From: Spirochaetaceae bacterium
Lineage (GTDB): Bacteria > Spirochaetota > Spirochaetia > Treponematales > Breznakiellaceae
Assembly (NCBI GenBank): GCA_031265015.1
Contig: JAISDG010000040.1
Coordinates: forward strand, 1-12,423
Direction: 5' to 3'
Length of the DNA: 12,423 nt
The position numbers and the translations under genes were made by a program. This document shows positions 1 to 7,225 of this stretch, in pieces (within the stretch, counting starts at the first letter, position 1; each line of letters starts with the position of its first letter). The notes under the pieces are model-generated. The model ran no database searches and was not told the origin of the DNA. It saw nothing but the letters and a program-made list of their open reading frames with translations.

Positions 1-1
1 C

Positions 2-535
2 TTTTGGAACGACAACGGCGAGACCATGGATCTGGCCGCCGAAGATTTTGGCAAGGCGATAGAATGTGATCCCAACATGGCCGACGCGTATCTGAACCGG
101 GGTATAGTGAAATGCGCCAGGGCCACGGACAGCCACAACTTTATAAAGACAATCCTCGCGGGGAAAGCTACCGATGAGGCCCAGCGGGTATTGCTGCTGG
201 CCCAGCTTGAACACATAGGGGGCCATGACTATGTCCCTCAGTTTGACGCCCTGCTGCGGGGGCTCCGTTCCAACCGGGACGAGGCCGAGAGTCTTATGGC
301 CAAGAGTTTAGTCCTTTTCGTCCACAACGATGCCGGGGAAGCCATCGAAGACCTGTCCCGCGCCATTGCCCTTAATCCGGACAACGCGGAGGCCTTCTAT
401 CAACGGGGCCTTGCCTATGCCCTGATGGGGGAAACGGACAAAGCCATTGCGGACTACGAGCAAACCTGTGTCCTGGACCCGGACCACCGCAAAGCCGGCG
501 AAAAACTGGAGGAACTGCTGAAAAGCCGGAAATAA
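2..535 (+). CDS. TPR-repeat protein, 3' part (start outside window)
   Basis: The frame is open from the left edge to TAA at 533-535. An ATG at 26 exists, but the codons before it (FWNDNGET) continue naturally into DLAAEDFGKAIECDPN, together making a typical TPR helix pair, so the real start is upstream and ATG 26 is internal. One TPR is seen at the beginning (through DPNMADAYLNRG). Two more lie at the C-terminus: AGEAIEDLSRAIALNPDNAEAFYQRG, then the GETDKAIADYEQTCVLDPDHRKA region. The alpha-helical middle (roughly FIKTILAG to RSNRDEAES) is not clearly TPR and could be degenerate repeats or HEAT-like helices. TPR arrays act as protein-protein binding scaffolds. No catalytic domain is visible in this part, so the role is unknown. 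The downstream gene is about 400 bases away, so co-transcription is not evident. Confidence 0.85.
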   Translation, partial: FWNDNGETMDLAAEDFGKAIECDPNMADAYLNRGIVKCARATDSHNFIKTILAGKATDEAQRVLLLAQLEHIGGHDYVPQFDALLRGLRSNRDEAESLMAKSLVLFVHNDAGEAIEDLSRAIALNPDNAEAFYQRGLAYALMGETDKAIADYEQTCVLDPDHRKAGEKLEELLKSRK

Positions 536-931
536 CCGCACTTCCTCATTACATGCGCCGTTCCGTCAAAATTCGGCGCTCCCCGAAATACCTACCTTTT
601 GCCCGGTTTTGCGATATTTAAGCAAGGGAAACAACGTTACTGGTGTTTTTCAGGCGATTTTCGGAAATTCCACAATGTTGAGCTTTTTTACACCCGGAAG
701 AGGTGTAAAAAAGCCGTGAGCAAAAGGAGCGGCTGTGTCCGAGCGGAGCGTTGTCCCCATAGATCAGATTCTTCCTAATAAACTGCCATTGGTTGCCCTT
801 ATGGGGCGTCCCATTTCCCCGGGAATTTTTTACCCCGAAGGCGGACGGCGTTAAAACTGGTGGTGTAGAGCGGCGAGGCATTGTAAAACAGGGCGGCTTG
901 TATTACGGTATGTTCACAAGGGGAACAAGAG
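536..931. other. 396-base intergenic region, no convincing gene, several inverted repeats
   Basis: No ORF here has both a good start and a recognisable product. An 87-codon frame on the minus strand (881-618) has no Shine-Dalgarno and a composition unlike a normal protein. The stretch holds a perfect hairpin (682-714), a CCCCATA/TATGGGG pair (755-761 with 800-806) and a CGTCC/GGACG pair (807-811 with 843-847). There is also a near repeat of a TTTTTTA...CCCG-AAG word (684-700 and 826-840). This much self-complementarity suggests a structured RNA, a long 5' leader of the gene at 932, or a dispersed intergenic repeat. I could not find a confident promoter in it. A usable Shine-Dalgarno (AAGGGG, 918-923) lies eight bases before the ATG at 932. 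Confidence 0.6.
682..714. repeat. Perfect 13-bp inverted repeat (hairpin)
   Basis: The left arm GCTTTTTTACACC (682-694) and right arm GGTGTAAAAAAGC (702-714) are exact reverse complements around a 7-base spacer (CGGAAGA). The polarity (T-run in the 5' arm, A-run in the 3' arm, no T tail on either strand) is opposite to a bidirectional intrinsic terminator. It is more likely an RNA stem, a protein-binding site or part of an intergenic repeat element. Confidence 0.8.
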
Positions 932-1468
932 ATGCGTAAAATTGTTTTTGTTTTGGCGCTTATTATCCTTCAATTTTCTTATGTCTTTGCCGGCGGCGAA
1001 GAAGAAGATGATCCCGGCGTGGAGAGCAGATATGTTCTGGGCGCCGGGTTTACCTGGGCAAATAATCCCCGTTTACTGGGCGGACACTTTGATTTTGGAA
1101 TTGTTTTGTACAGAAGGATATTGTACATACAAAATGATTTTTTATTACGCGCAGGCGGTTTGGCTGTAGATGGCAGTGACTATAGCGTTTTTACCTTGTC
1201 CGACAAGATAATTTTTGGCCGCAATTCTGAAAGTCCTTTAAAAATATATACTTATTTTGAAGGCGGTTTAGGCATATATGGGAACGATGCAAAACAATTT
1301 TTTGCGGATTCCGCCGCTGTAACCTTTGGCTTTGGGGGAGGCGGCGAGATTAGTTCCGAAGAGTTTGGGGGATTATATTTTGAGGTTGGGTATTTGGGTC
1401 AAAAAACCAGTTTGAAATATCCAGTAAGCGGCGTGATACTACAAACCGGCTGGAGAATATTTTTTTAA
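932..1468 (+). CDS. Secreted outer-membrane beta-barrel-like protein, 178 aa
   Basis: The start ATG 932 has a Shine-Dalgarno-like AAGGGG at 918-923 with eight-base spacing. The N-terminus is a classical signal peptide: MRK, a hydrophobic core to about residue 17, and likely signal peptidase I cleavage after VFA (residue 20). An acidic patch (GGEEEDDPG) follows. The mature chain alternates hydrophobic and polar residues with many Gly and aromatics (for example YVLGAGFTWANN, FTFGFGGGGEIS-type strands, LYFEVGYLGQ). It ends in GWRIFF, and a C-terminal Phe is typical of outer-membrane barrels recognised by the BAM machinery. The size would suit a small 8-strand barrel. No specific family is recognised and no ligand or enzyme role can be given. 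The gene uses visibly more AT-rich codons (TTA, ATA, TTT, AAT) than its neighbours. The kinase start lies about 54 bases downstream, so the two may be co-transcribed; the barrel could be its partner, but nothing proves this. Confidence 0.75.
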   Translation: MRKIVFVLALIILQFSYVFAGGEEEDDPGVESRYVLGAGFTWANNPRLLGGHFDFGIVLYRRILYIQNDFLLRAGGLAVDGSDYSVFTLSDKIIFGRNSESPLKIYTYFEGGLGIYGNDAKQFFADSAAVTFGFGGGGEISSEEFGGLYFEVGYLGQKTSLKYPVSGVILQTGWRIFF

Positions 1469-1522
1469 ACCCGCATAAACGCCGCCTTGTCAGCGCCGGA
1501 AAAAAAGAGTATAAGAAACGGC

Positions 1523-3331
1523 ATGAAGACCGTCTTCCGGCAAAGCCTTGTGGTGCTGACGTTAAGCGCACTGGGGCTTTCCCTGTCTTTTATGGTTTCC
1601 GTACTCCTGTTTATGGATTCCCTGTATTATGAAGTCAATGCCCGCAATATACGTGACACCGCCCGGCTTGTTCTTTCGGCTCTGCCGAAGGAACAACTGG
1701 GCGCGTGTTTTGACAGCGGCACGGCGGGGATTCCACCTTCGGCGGAAAGCGGGATCCCCTGGATGGGGGAGCTCCCGGCGGCGTACCGGCTTACCCTTAT
1801 CGGCAAAGACGGCGCGGTTCTGGCCGATTCCCGCTTTCCCAAGGAAACGCTTTCCAACCACGCCGGCAGGCCGGAGGTACAGGCCGCCCTGGCGGGAAAC
1901 GAGGGAAGCGCCAGGAGGAGTTCCGAAAGCGCCGGTACGGAACTCCTCTACGCGGCCCTGCCGGTGTATGGGCGAGGCGGCCGGTTACTGGGGGTTTTCC
2001 GCCTGTCCATGGAAACGCCGAATTTTATGCGCCGCATATCGGGGGCTGCCCTGCCCTTTCTGTTTGTCAACGCCGTTTTTTTTCTTGCCGCCCTGGGAGC
2101 GGTGTATCTTTTTTCCCGGTCCCTGGCCGTTTCTTTTTCCAGGCTTGTGGCGATAGCCCAATCGGTACATTCAAGCGGCGCCTTCCAGCGGGTCATCAGC
2201 TCGCCCCGTCTTGTCTCCGGGGTTGAGGAATTTATCGCCCTTGAAAAGGCCCTCAAATCCATGGCCTGGGAATTAACTTCGCGGATAGAAGCGGCCCGAA
2301 CCGAAGGCCGGCGTCTTGAGGCGATCCTTAACGGCATGTCGGAAGCGGTTTTTGCCATGGACGAAAAGCTGATGCTTCACATGGTAAACAAACAGGCCAT
2401 GGTTCTTTTTGGCATAGACGGGGATGCCGGTTCCCTTTCCCTGCTTGAGGCGACCCATTCAACAGAACTGGAAGAAGCCGCTAAAAGCGTCCTGGCGGGA
2501 AATACCCCCGATGAACTGGAAGTTCTGTGCCATACCGCCGCCGTACAGCGCCGTTTCCGCGTTTTTGCTTCTGCCCTTAATCCCCTCAATCCGCCGGGGT
2601 CAAGCGGTGTCGTTATGGTACTGGGCGATGTAACCAGGCTGCATAAACTGGAACAGGTGCGTAAAGATTTTGCGGCTAACGTATCCCATGAACTGCGTAC
2701 CCCCATTCAGGTGATCAAGGGATTCGCCGAAACCCTGCTGGATTCTCCCCTCGACAACAGGGAACAGATCCGCCATGTGATTGAAATAATAGAAAAAAAT
2801 TCGCGGAATATGGAAAATCTTACCAACGATCTTTTAAGCCTGGTAAGTCTTGAAGATAAAGAAAGCGCCCGCCCTGATATGGAAGAAACGGATATGGGAC
2901 AGCTTTTTGAAGAAGCCGCCGATTCCGTGAAGTTCCGGGCCAAAGAAAAAAAGATCGCCATCGGCATCCGCTGCCCCCCGGGACTTTCGGCGGTACTTAA
3001 CGGCGCGCTTATTGTGCAGGCCCTGGTTAATCTGCTGGATAACGCGGTAAAGTATTCACCGCCCGGATCGAAGGTGTTTGCCGAAGCGGAGCGGGCAAAC
3101 GGCGGGCTGATTATTTCGGTACGGGATCAGGGCATAGGCATATCCACGGAACACCTGGACCGTATCTTTGAACGCTTTTACCGGGTTGACCGCAGCCGAA
3201 GCCAGGACCCCGGCGGAACCGGCCTGGGGCTTGCGATAGTCCGCCATATAGCCCTGCTCCACCGGGGGACGGTAGAAGTGGAAAGCCACGCCGGGGAAGG
3301 TTCGGTATTCAGGATAAAGATTCCGGTTTAG
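1523..3331 (+). CDS. PhoR-like membrane sensor histidine kinase
   Basis: This is a two-component sensor that would autophosphorylate on His and pass phosphate to a response regulator. Numbering from ATG 1523 gives 602 aa. TM1 is about 9-31. An extracytoplasmic sensor (about 32-174) carries the PhoR-style motifs LTLIGKDGAVLADS, HAGRPEVQAALAG and LLYAALPV. TM2 is about 175-198, then a HAMP linker to about 255 and a PAS domain about 263-368. HisKA has phosphoacceptor H389 in SHELRTP. HATPase_c shows N-box NLLDN (503-507), G1 DQGIGI (from D535), F-box FERFYRVDRS and G2 GGTGLGLA (564-571). A TTG at 1487 would add 12 residues but has no ribosome site. ATG 1523 also has only a weak purine run upstream, so the start is uncertain. 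No response regulator gene is adjacent, which is unusual for a PhoR-type kinase. The phosphate-sensing role of true PhoR is not shown here. Confidence 0.9.
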   Translation: MKTVFRQSLVVLTLSALGLSLSFMVSVLLFMDSLYYEVNARNIRDTARLVLSALPKEQLGACFDSGTAGIPPSAESGIPWMGELPAAYRLTLIGKDGAVLADSRFPKETLSNHAGRPEVQAALAGNEGSARRSSESAGTELLYAALPVYGRGGRLLGVFRLSMETPNFMRRISGAALPFLFVNAVFFLAALGAVYLFSRSLAVSFSRLVAIAQSVHSSGAFQRVISSPRLVSGVEEFIALEKALKSMAWELTSRIEAARTEGRRLEAILNGMSEAVFAMDEKLMLHMVNKQAMVLFGIDGDAGSLSLLEATHSTELEEAAKSVLAGNTPDELEVLCHTAAVQRRFRVFASALNPLNPPGSSGVVMVLGDVTRLHKLEQVRKDFAANVSHELRTPIQVIKGFAETLLDSPLDNREQIRHVIEIIEKNSRNMENLTNDLLSLVSLEDKESARPDMEETDMGQLFEEAADSVKFRAKEKKIAIGIRCPPGLSAVLNGALIVQALVNLLDNAVKYSPPGSKVFAEAERANGGLIISVRDQGIGISTEHLDRIFERFYRVDRSRSQDPGGTGLGLAIVRHIALLHRGTVEVESHAGEGSVFRIKIPV

Positions 3332-3335
3332 AGTC

Positions 3336-3370
3336 CTGTAACTTATGAATTCCCGGGGGTAAAGTTACGG
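3336..3370. repeat. Stem-loop in convergent gap between the two kinase genes
   Basis: GTAACTT (3338-3344) pairs perfectly with AAGTTAC (3362-3368). A U-G wobble and a C-G pair extend the stem to 3336-3344 with 3362-3370, around a loop of about 17 bases. It lies just after the PhoR-like kinase stop and covers the stop codon of the opposing hybrid kinase. On the plus strand a T6 run follows about nine bases later (3380-3385), so it may help end rightward transcription. The distance to the T-run makes this weak. Confidence 0.35.
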
Positions 3371-6300
3371 AGCGGGTGATTTTTTAATATAGGCGGCCAT
3401 TTTAAAATCTTCCTGTTTGATATGTTCCACCAGCCAGTGCACAATAATGGTATTTATCTTTTCCAGCAGTTCCATGGAAGATCCGGTCTGTTTAAATTCG
3501 TTTATTAAACCGGAAATAATTTCCTTAAAATCGTCATGAAGTTTTTTATGTTCCCCGTAGCCGGGGTAATTATAAGCGCGCTGAAGTTCTTCTTCATCGG
3601 CAAGGTGACGGACGGTGTACGATGCAAGAAAATCCAGGGTTTCACCCAGCATGGTTGTGCTTCCGCCGCCCAGGCAGGCGGCGGACAAGCTGCTGGTCAG
3701 CCGGAAAAGCTGCTTATGCTGGGAATCAATGGCTTTGTTCCCCGTGGCAAGTTCGGGGGACCACGCGATGCCGTATTTCCAGTTTTCCGAAGCACCGGAG
3801 TCTTCTTCGCCGTATTTGAGCGCCTTTGCATCAGCCTGCCCCCAAAGGTACTTGCGGAGTTTTACCAGGACCTCGTTAAAATCCAGCGGCTTGCCGACAT
3901 GATCATCCATGCCCGCCGCCAGGGATTTTTCTATATCTTCCCGGAAAACATTGGCGGTCATGGCGACAATTGGTATGTGCTGAAGCGTATCCGCGCCTTC
4001 GCCTTCACCGGCAATTTTCCGGTTTTGCTCAAGGGCGCGGATTTGCCGGGTAGCTTCGTAGCCGTCCATCTCCGGCATCTGAACATCCATAAAGATCATG
4101 CTGTACTTGCCGGGATTAGCGCTGATCATGCGAACCGCTTCCAGGCCGTTCTCCGCGCAGTCAACAATAAGGCCCGTGGGCTCCAGCAGGGAAAGCACAA
4201 TTTCCCGGTTGATTTCCACGTCCTCCACCAGCAGTATACGGCAGCCTTCGAATCTGCCGGACTCCGCGGTATCTTCCGCGGGGGTCTGCGAGCCGGGTAC
4301 GCCAAGACAGATATTGATCCAGTCCGCTATATCCGAAGGGAAGATAGGCTTGGAAAGGAATTTTTCCACCCCGGCATTTTTTGCGTCGTCCTCAATTTCA
4401 TTAAAAGCCGCGGCGGATATCATGGTAACAACCGATTTGTTGCCCTTGGCCTTGATTTTACCCGCCAGTTCCAGGCCGTTCATGCCGGGCATTTTCCAGT
4501 CGATAAAATAGATGTCGTAATCGCCCCGCTGCTCTACCAGTTCAAGGGCCTGTTCCGCGCTAAGAGCCGTATCGCACTTGATGCCAAAATGATCGGCGAT
4601 GTCGGAAAAATGCCTGCATATTTCCTTATCGTCATCTACCGCCAGCAGCCGGACATTGCCCCAGTTTACGCCGGGGTTAAGCAGATATTTGTGATCTGTC
4701 CGGTCTTTTGCAAGGGTTACGGTAAAGATAAAAGAGGAACCCTTTTCCGGTTCCGATTCTATCCAGATTTTGCCGCCCATCAATTCCACTATCTGCCTGG
4801 AAATCGCCAGGCCCAGACCGGTGCCTCCGTATCTTCTGGTGGTACTGCTTTCCGCCTGTTCAAAAGAATGGAAAAGCCTGGCCTGCTGTTCCTTGTTTAT
4901 CCCGATGCCTGTATCCGTTACTTCTATTTGCAGAAGGCAGCTGTCCCTCCCGTTCTTAAGACACCGCACATTAAGACGGACGGTTCCCTCTTCGGGGGTA
5001 AATTTTACCGCATTGGACAGCAGGTTGGTAATTACCTGGGTAAGGCGCTGATCATCTCCAACAAGGGACTGGGGGATCTGCTTGTCAATGGTCACATAAA
5101 AATTCTGCTTTTTTTCCTCTACCCGGAAATTGACAACGTTGACCGCCCGGTGAAGCATGTATTCAAAGTTAAAACTAACGGGGAACAATTCCAGCTTGTT
5201 CGCTTCTATTTTGGACATGTCCAGAATATCGTTGATCACTCCCAGCAGATGGGTGGAAGCGTCTTCTATTTTTTCAAAGGCGTAGTCTTTCTTTTCCAGG
5301 TCCTTCGCGTTTCTTCCGATGGAAGTCATTCCGATAATGGCGTTCATGGGCGTCCGCATTTCGTGGCTCATATTGGAAAGGAAATTGCCCTTGGCCAGGC
5401 TTGCCTGCAGCGCCTGTTCCAGGGCCGCGGCTTTGTCCTTTTCTATAAGATCCCGAACTACCGCTCCCGCGATGGCGCTGCTCAGAGTTTCCATCAGCCG
5501 GGCATCGCTTTCGCTCCAGGTACGGACCCGATCGCACTGTTCCGCGGTGATCATCCCCCAAAAGACGGTGTCGACATAGAGCGGCGTCCATATAGCCGAT
5601 TTACCGCCCGCCTCTTCCAGGACAGCGTAACGGCCCCCTTCGGCGGTACGAAAATCGTTGAAAAGCCTGGTCGGCACTTTTCCTTCCCCGGGCATCTCCC
5701 GGGGAAAGGTGCTTTCGATAAGCTTGTTAAACCCTGACTGTGATGCATGGGGTTTCCACTTTTCTGCGGAAAACCAGCTGTACACGGGATAGCTTTTATT
5801 GTTTTGCTCATCAATGGTCACTACCAGAATTCTGGTAACCCCCAGAAATTCACCTATGCGCCGCAGGGCTTCGTTAATCAGGTTCGCCATGGGTTCCCTG
5901 GAGATAAAACTCTGGGAAATACCGGCCATCAGTTCCTGCTGTTTCAGCCTGGCGCTGATCATGAGGTCGTTACTTTTCCTGATCACCGCGTTGGCAATTA
6001 AAAGGCAGCCCGAGCGGAGCATGGCCACCGTTTCTTCGGGATATTCCCGTTCCTCCCGGCAGTTGTCAAAACTGACAAAACCCCAGAACCGTTCCTGCAG
6101 CAAAATGGGAATGACCAGAATAGACTTGATGCCGAAAGGGGCAAGCCGCTCTTGTTCCTCTTTTGAAAGGGACGAAAGAGGGCCGGCTATAACTTCACCA
6201 CCGGTAAATTTCTGTTCCCAGCGGGGAAGGCTGTCATAATAGGCATAACCGGCCTGCGCTTTAAGCGCCTGTTCTCCCGCGCCGTTGACCCATTCATAGT

Positions 6301-7078
6301 CCCGAAAATAATGGAGTTTTCCCTCAACGCACCGGTTCCGCCAGATATACATGCGGTCGGCGTCAATACAGCGGGACATCATTTCCATGGCGGCTTTAAA
6401 ATTTTCCTCTGTATGTCCGGTTTCGGCATAGAGAAGCAGTTCCGCAACCTGGTTTACCATGCGCAGCAGCTTGCCCCGGTAGAACAAATCATCCCTGGCT
6501 GTCAGGACGTTTTGCCGTTCCCGGGAATACAGCATGGTTTGAAAGGCAGCGACAGTGCCGATACACAGGCCCGTTACGATAAAAGCCTGGACTGTATCCA
6601 TATAACGGCCGCCGGAAGGGGTGATAAAACGGCCAAAAAAGGGCTGTGATACCAGATAATAACAGAAAACGGCTTCGGCAGCATGAAGGCAGAGCAAAAG
6701 TACCCTGGGAATTCCCGAACTTACCAGAAAAATAACGACAACACTTAAGACAGAGTAGGCGGGCATGGCGCTGTCCTGTCCGCCCAGGGCAAGAAACGCG
6801 GCGGGAAAGAGGATATAACAAAGCGCCGTAAGGGTCAGCCGCCGGCAGAAGGTGTACAGGCCAAAATGATTGGCGCAGAAAAACATACCGGTAATGATCA
6901 GGGCGATAGTCAGGACCACCAGAATCAGGAACGGACTGGAACCGGCGATGATGTATGAAACCAGGAGCAGGGCGCTGTAAAAGAGCCCGGTCAGGTAGAC
7001 AATATTAGCCCGCCGGACTTCCAGGGGGAGATCGTCGGTGAAAATGTATGCGGTAAAAAAATTCCGGACCCTTGGCAT
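3365..7078 (-). CDS. Hybrid sensor histidine kinase with two GAF, two receiver and a C-terminal bacteriohemerythrin domain
   Basis: The protein is 1237 aa and membrane-bound. About six TM helices lie within residues 27-182. Two GAF-like domains follow (about 205-370 and 385-545). HisKA has phosphoacceptor H572 (SHEMRTP), and HATPase_c has N-box NLLSN, G1 DTGIGI (from D722) and G2 GGTGLGLA (751-758). REC1 (about 808-922) has acceptor D860 and K910. REC2 (about 945-1077) has acceptor D998, T1041 and K1063. The C-terminus (about 1100-1232) is a bacteriohemerythrin: H1121, H1158, E1162, H1177, H1181, H1219 and D1224 reproduce the seven diiron ligands with family-like spacing. Hemerythrins bind O2 reversibly (some react with NO), so O2 or redox sensing is inferred. 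No HPt domain is present, so the final phosphotransfer partner must be elsewhere. The start MPRVRN fits the topology, and a strong promoter sits just upstream, but no Shine-Dalgarno is visible. Domain order is certain from motifs; the signal is not. Confidence 0.93.
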   Translation of the reverse strand: MPRVRNFFTAYIFTDDLPLEVRRANIVYLTGLFYSALLLVSYIIAGSSPFLILVVLTIALIITGMFFCANHFGLYTFCRRLTLTALCYILFPAAFLALGGQDSAMPAYSVLSVVVIFLVSSGIPRVLLLCLHAAEAVFCYYLVSQPFFGRFITPSGGRYMDTVQAFIVTGLCIGTVAAFQTMLYSRERQNVLTARDDLFYRGKLLRMVNQVAELLLYAETGHTEENFKAAMEMMSRCIDADRMYIWRNRCVEGKLHYFRDYEWVNGAGEQALKAQAGYAYYDSLPRWEQKFTGGEVIAGPLSSLSKEEQERLAPFGIKSILVIPILLQERFWGFVSFDNCREEREYPEETVAMLRSGCLLIANAVIRKSNDLMISARLKQQELMAGISQSFISREPMANLINEALRRIGEFLGVTRILVVTIDEQNNKSYPVYSWFSAEKWKPHASQSGFNKLIESTFPREMPGEGKVPTRLFNDFRTAEGGRYAVLEEAGGKSAIWTPLYVDTVFWGMITAEQCDRVRTWSESDARLMETLSSAIAGAVVRDLIEKDKAAALEQALQASLAKGNFLSNMSHEMRTPMNAIIGMTSIGRNAKDLEKKDYAFEKIEDASTHLLGVINDILDMSKIEANKLELFPVSFNFEYMLHRAVNVVNFRVEEKKQNFYVTIDKQIPQSLVGDDQRLTQVITNLLSNAVKFTPEEGTVRLNVRCLKNGRDSCLLQIEVTDTGIGINKEQQARLFHSFEQAESSTTRRYGGTGLGLAISRQIVELMGGKIWIESEPEKGSSFIFTVTLAKDRTDHKYLLNPGVNWGNVRLLAVDDDKEICRHFSDIADHFGIKCDTALSAEQALELVEQRGDYDIYFIDWKMPGMNGLELAGKIKAKGNKSVVTMISAAAFNEIEDDAKNAGVEKFLSKPIFPSDIADWINICLGVPGSQTPAEDTAESGRFEGCRILLVEDVEINREIVLSLLEPTGLIVDCAENGLEAVRMISANPGKYSMIFMDVQMPEMDGYEATRQIRALEQNRKIAGEGEGADTLQHIPIVAMTANVFREDIEKSLAAGMDDHVGKPLDFNEVLVKLRKYLWGQADAKALKYGEEDSGASENWKYGIAWSPELATGNKAIDSQHKQLFRLTSSLSAACLGGGSTTMLGETLDFLASYTVRHLADEEELQRAYNYPGYGEHKKLHDDFKEIISGLINEFKQTGSSMELLEKINTIIVHWLVEHIKQEDFKMAAYIKKSPAP

Positions 7079-7096
7079 TTTAATTTATATGTAAGG

Positions 7097-7125
7097 ATTA
7101 TCCCGGGATCACTATTGTTTGTCAA
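7097..7125 (-). promoter_or_regulatory. Sigma-70-like promoter for the hybrid kinase gene
   Basis: Read on the minus strand, a consensus -35 TTGACA (7125-7120) is followed after exactly 17 bases by a -10 GATAAT (7102-7097). The predicted transcription start is near 7090, only about a dozen bases before the kinase ATG at 7078. This is seen by eye and has no experimental support. Confidence 0.65.
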
Positions 7126-7154
7126 TACGGGGTGATAAATACGAACGCCAAGGG

Positions 7155-7183
7155 TTGTTTGGATCCGGATGCTATGCTATACT
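7155..7183 (+). promoter_or_regulatory. Sigma-70-like promoter for the 94-aa gene
   Basis: A -35 TTGTTT (7155-7160) and a -10 TATACT (7178-7183) are separated by 17 bases. The transcription start would be near 7190, giving a leader of about 36 bases that includes the Shine-Dalgarno AAAAAGGG (7211-7218), seven bases before ATG 7226. The -10 box overlaps an inverted repeat. Confidence 0.55.
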
Positions 7184-7192
7184 TAAGCATAG
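7172..7192. promoter_or_regulatory. Inverted repeat over the -10 box, candidate operator
   Basis: CTATGCT (7172-7178) and AGCATAG (7186-7192) are perfect 7-bp arms around a 7-base spacer that contains most of the -10 TATACT. A 21-bp dyad placed here is where a dimeric repressor would block polymerase. No regulator gene is in the window, and the dyad is not followed by a T-run, so a terminator is unlikely. Confidence 0.45.
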
Positions 7193-7225
7193 TAAGAATA
7201 ATATTTTTATAAAAAGGGTTTAGCC

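Noticed and set aside
555..579. GCGCCG/CGGCGC inverted repeat 20 bases after the TPR gene, considered as a terminator
   Set aside because: The stem is only 6 bp with a 13-base loop, and no T-run follows directly, so an intrinsic terminator cannot be supported.
751..781. Possible promoter (TTGTCC with TAATAA) upstream of the barrel gene
   Set aside because: The spacing is 19 bases with a poor -35, and it lies 150 bases from the start inside the structured region; not distinguishable from chance.
618..881. 87-codon minus-strand ORF in the intergenic region
   Set aside because: No Shine-Dalgarno before its ATG, an odd Arg/Ser/Gly/Asn-rich composition, and it runs through the perfect hairpin. 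More likely non-coding or a repeat element.
3536..5737. 733-codon open frame on the plus strand, antisense to the hybrid kinase
   Set aside because: It is exactly opposite conserved kinase, receiver and GAF motifs on the minus strand. Its translation shows no domain and it has no ribosome site; it is an open shadow frame of a GC-rich gene.
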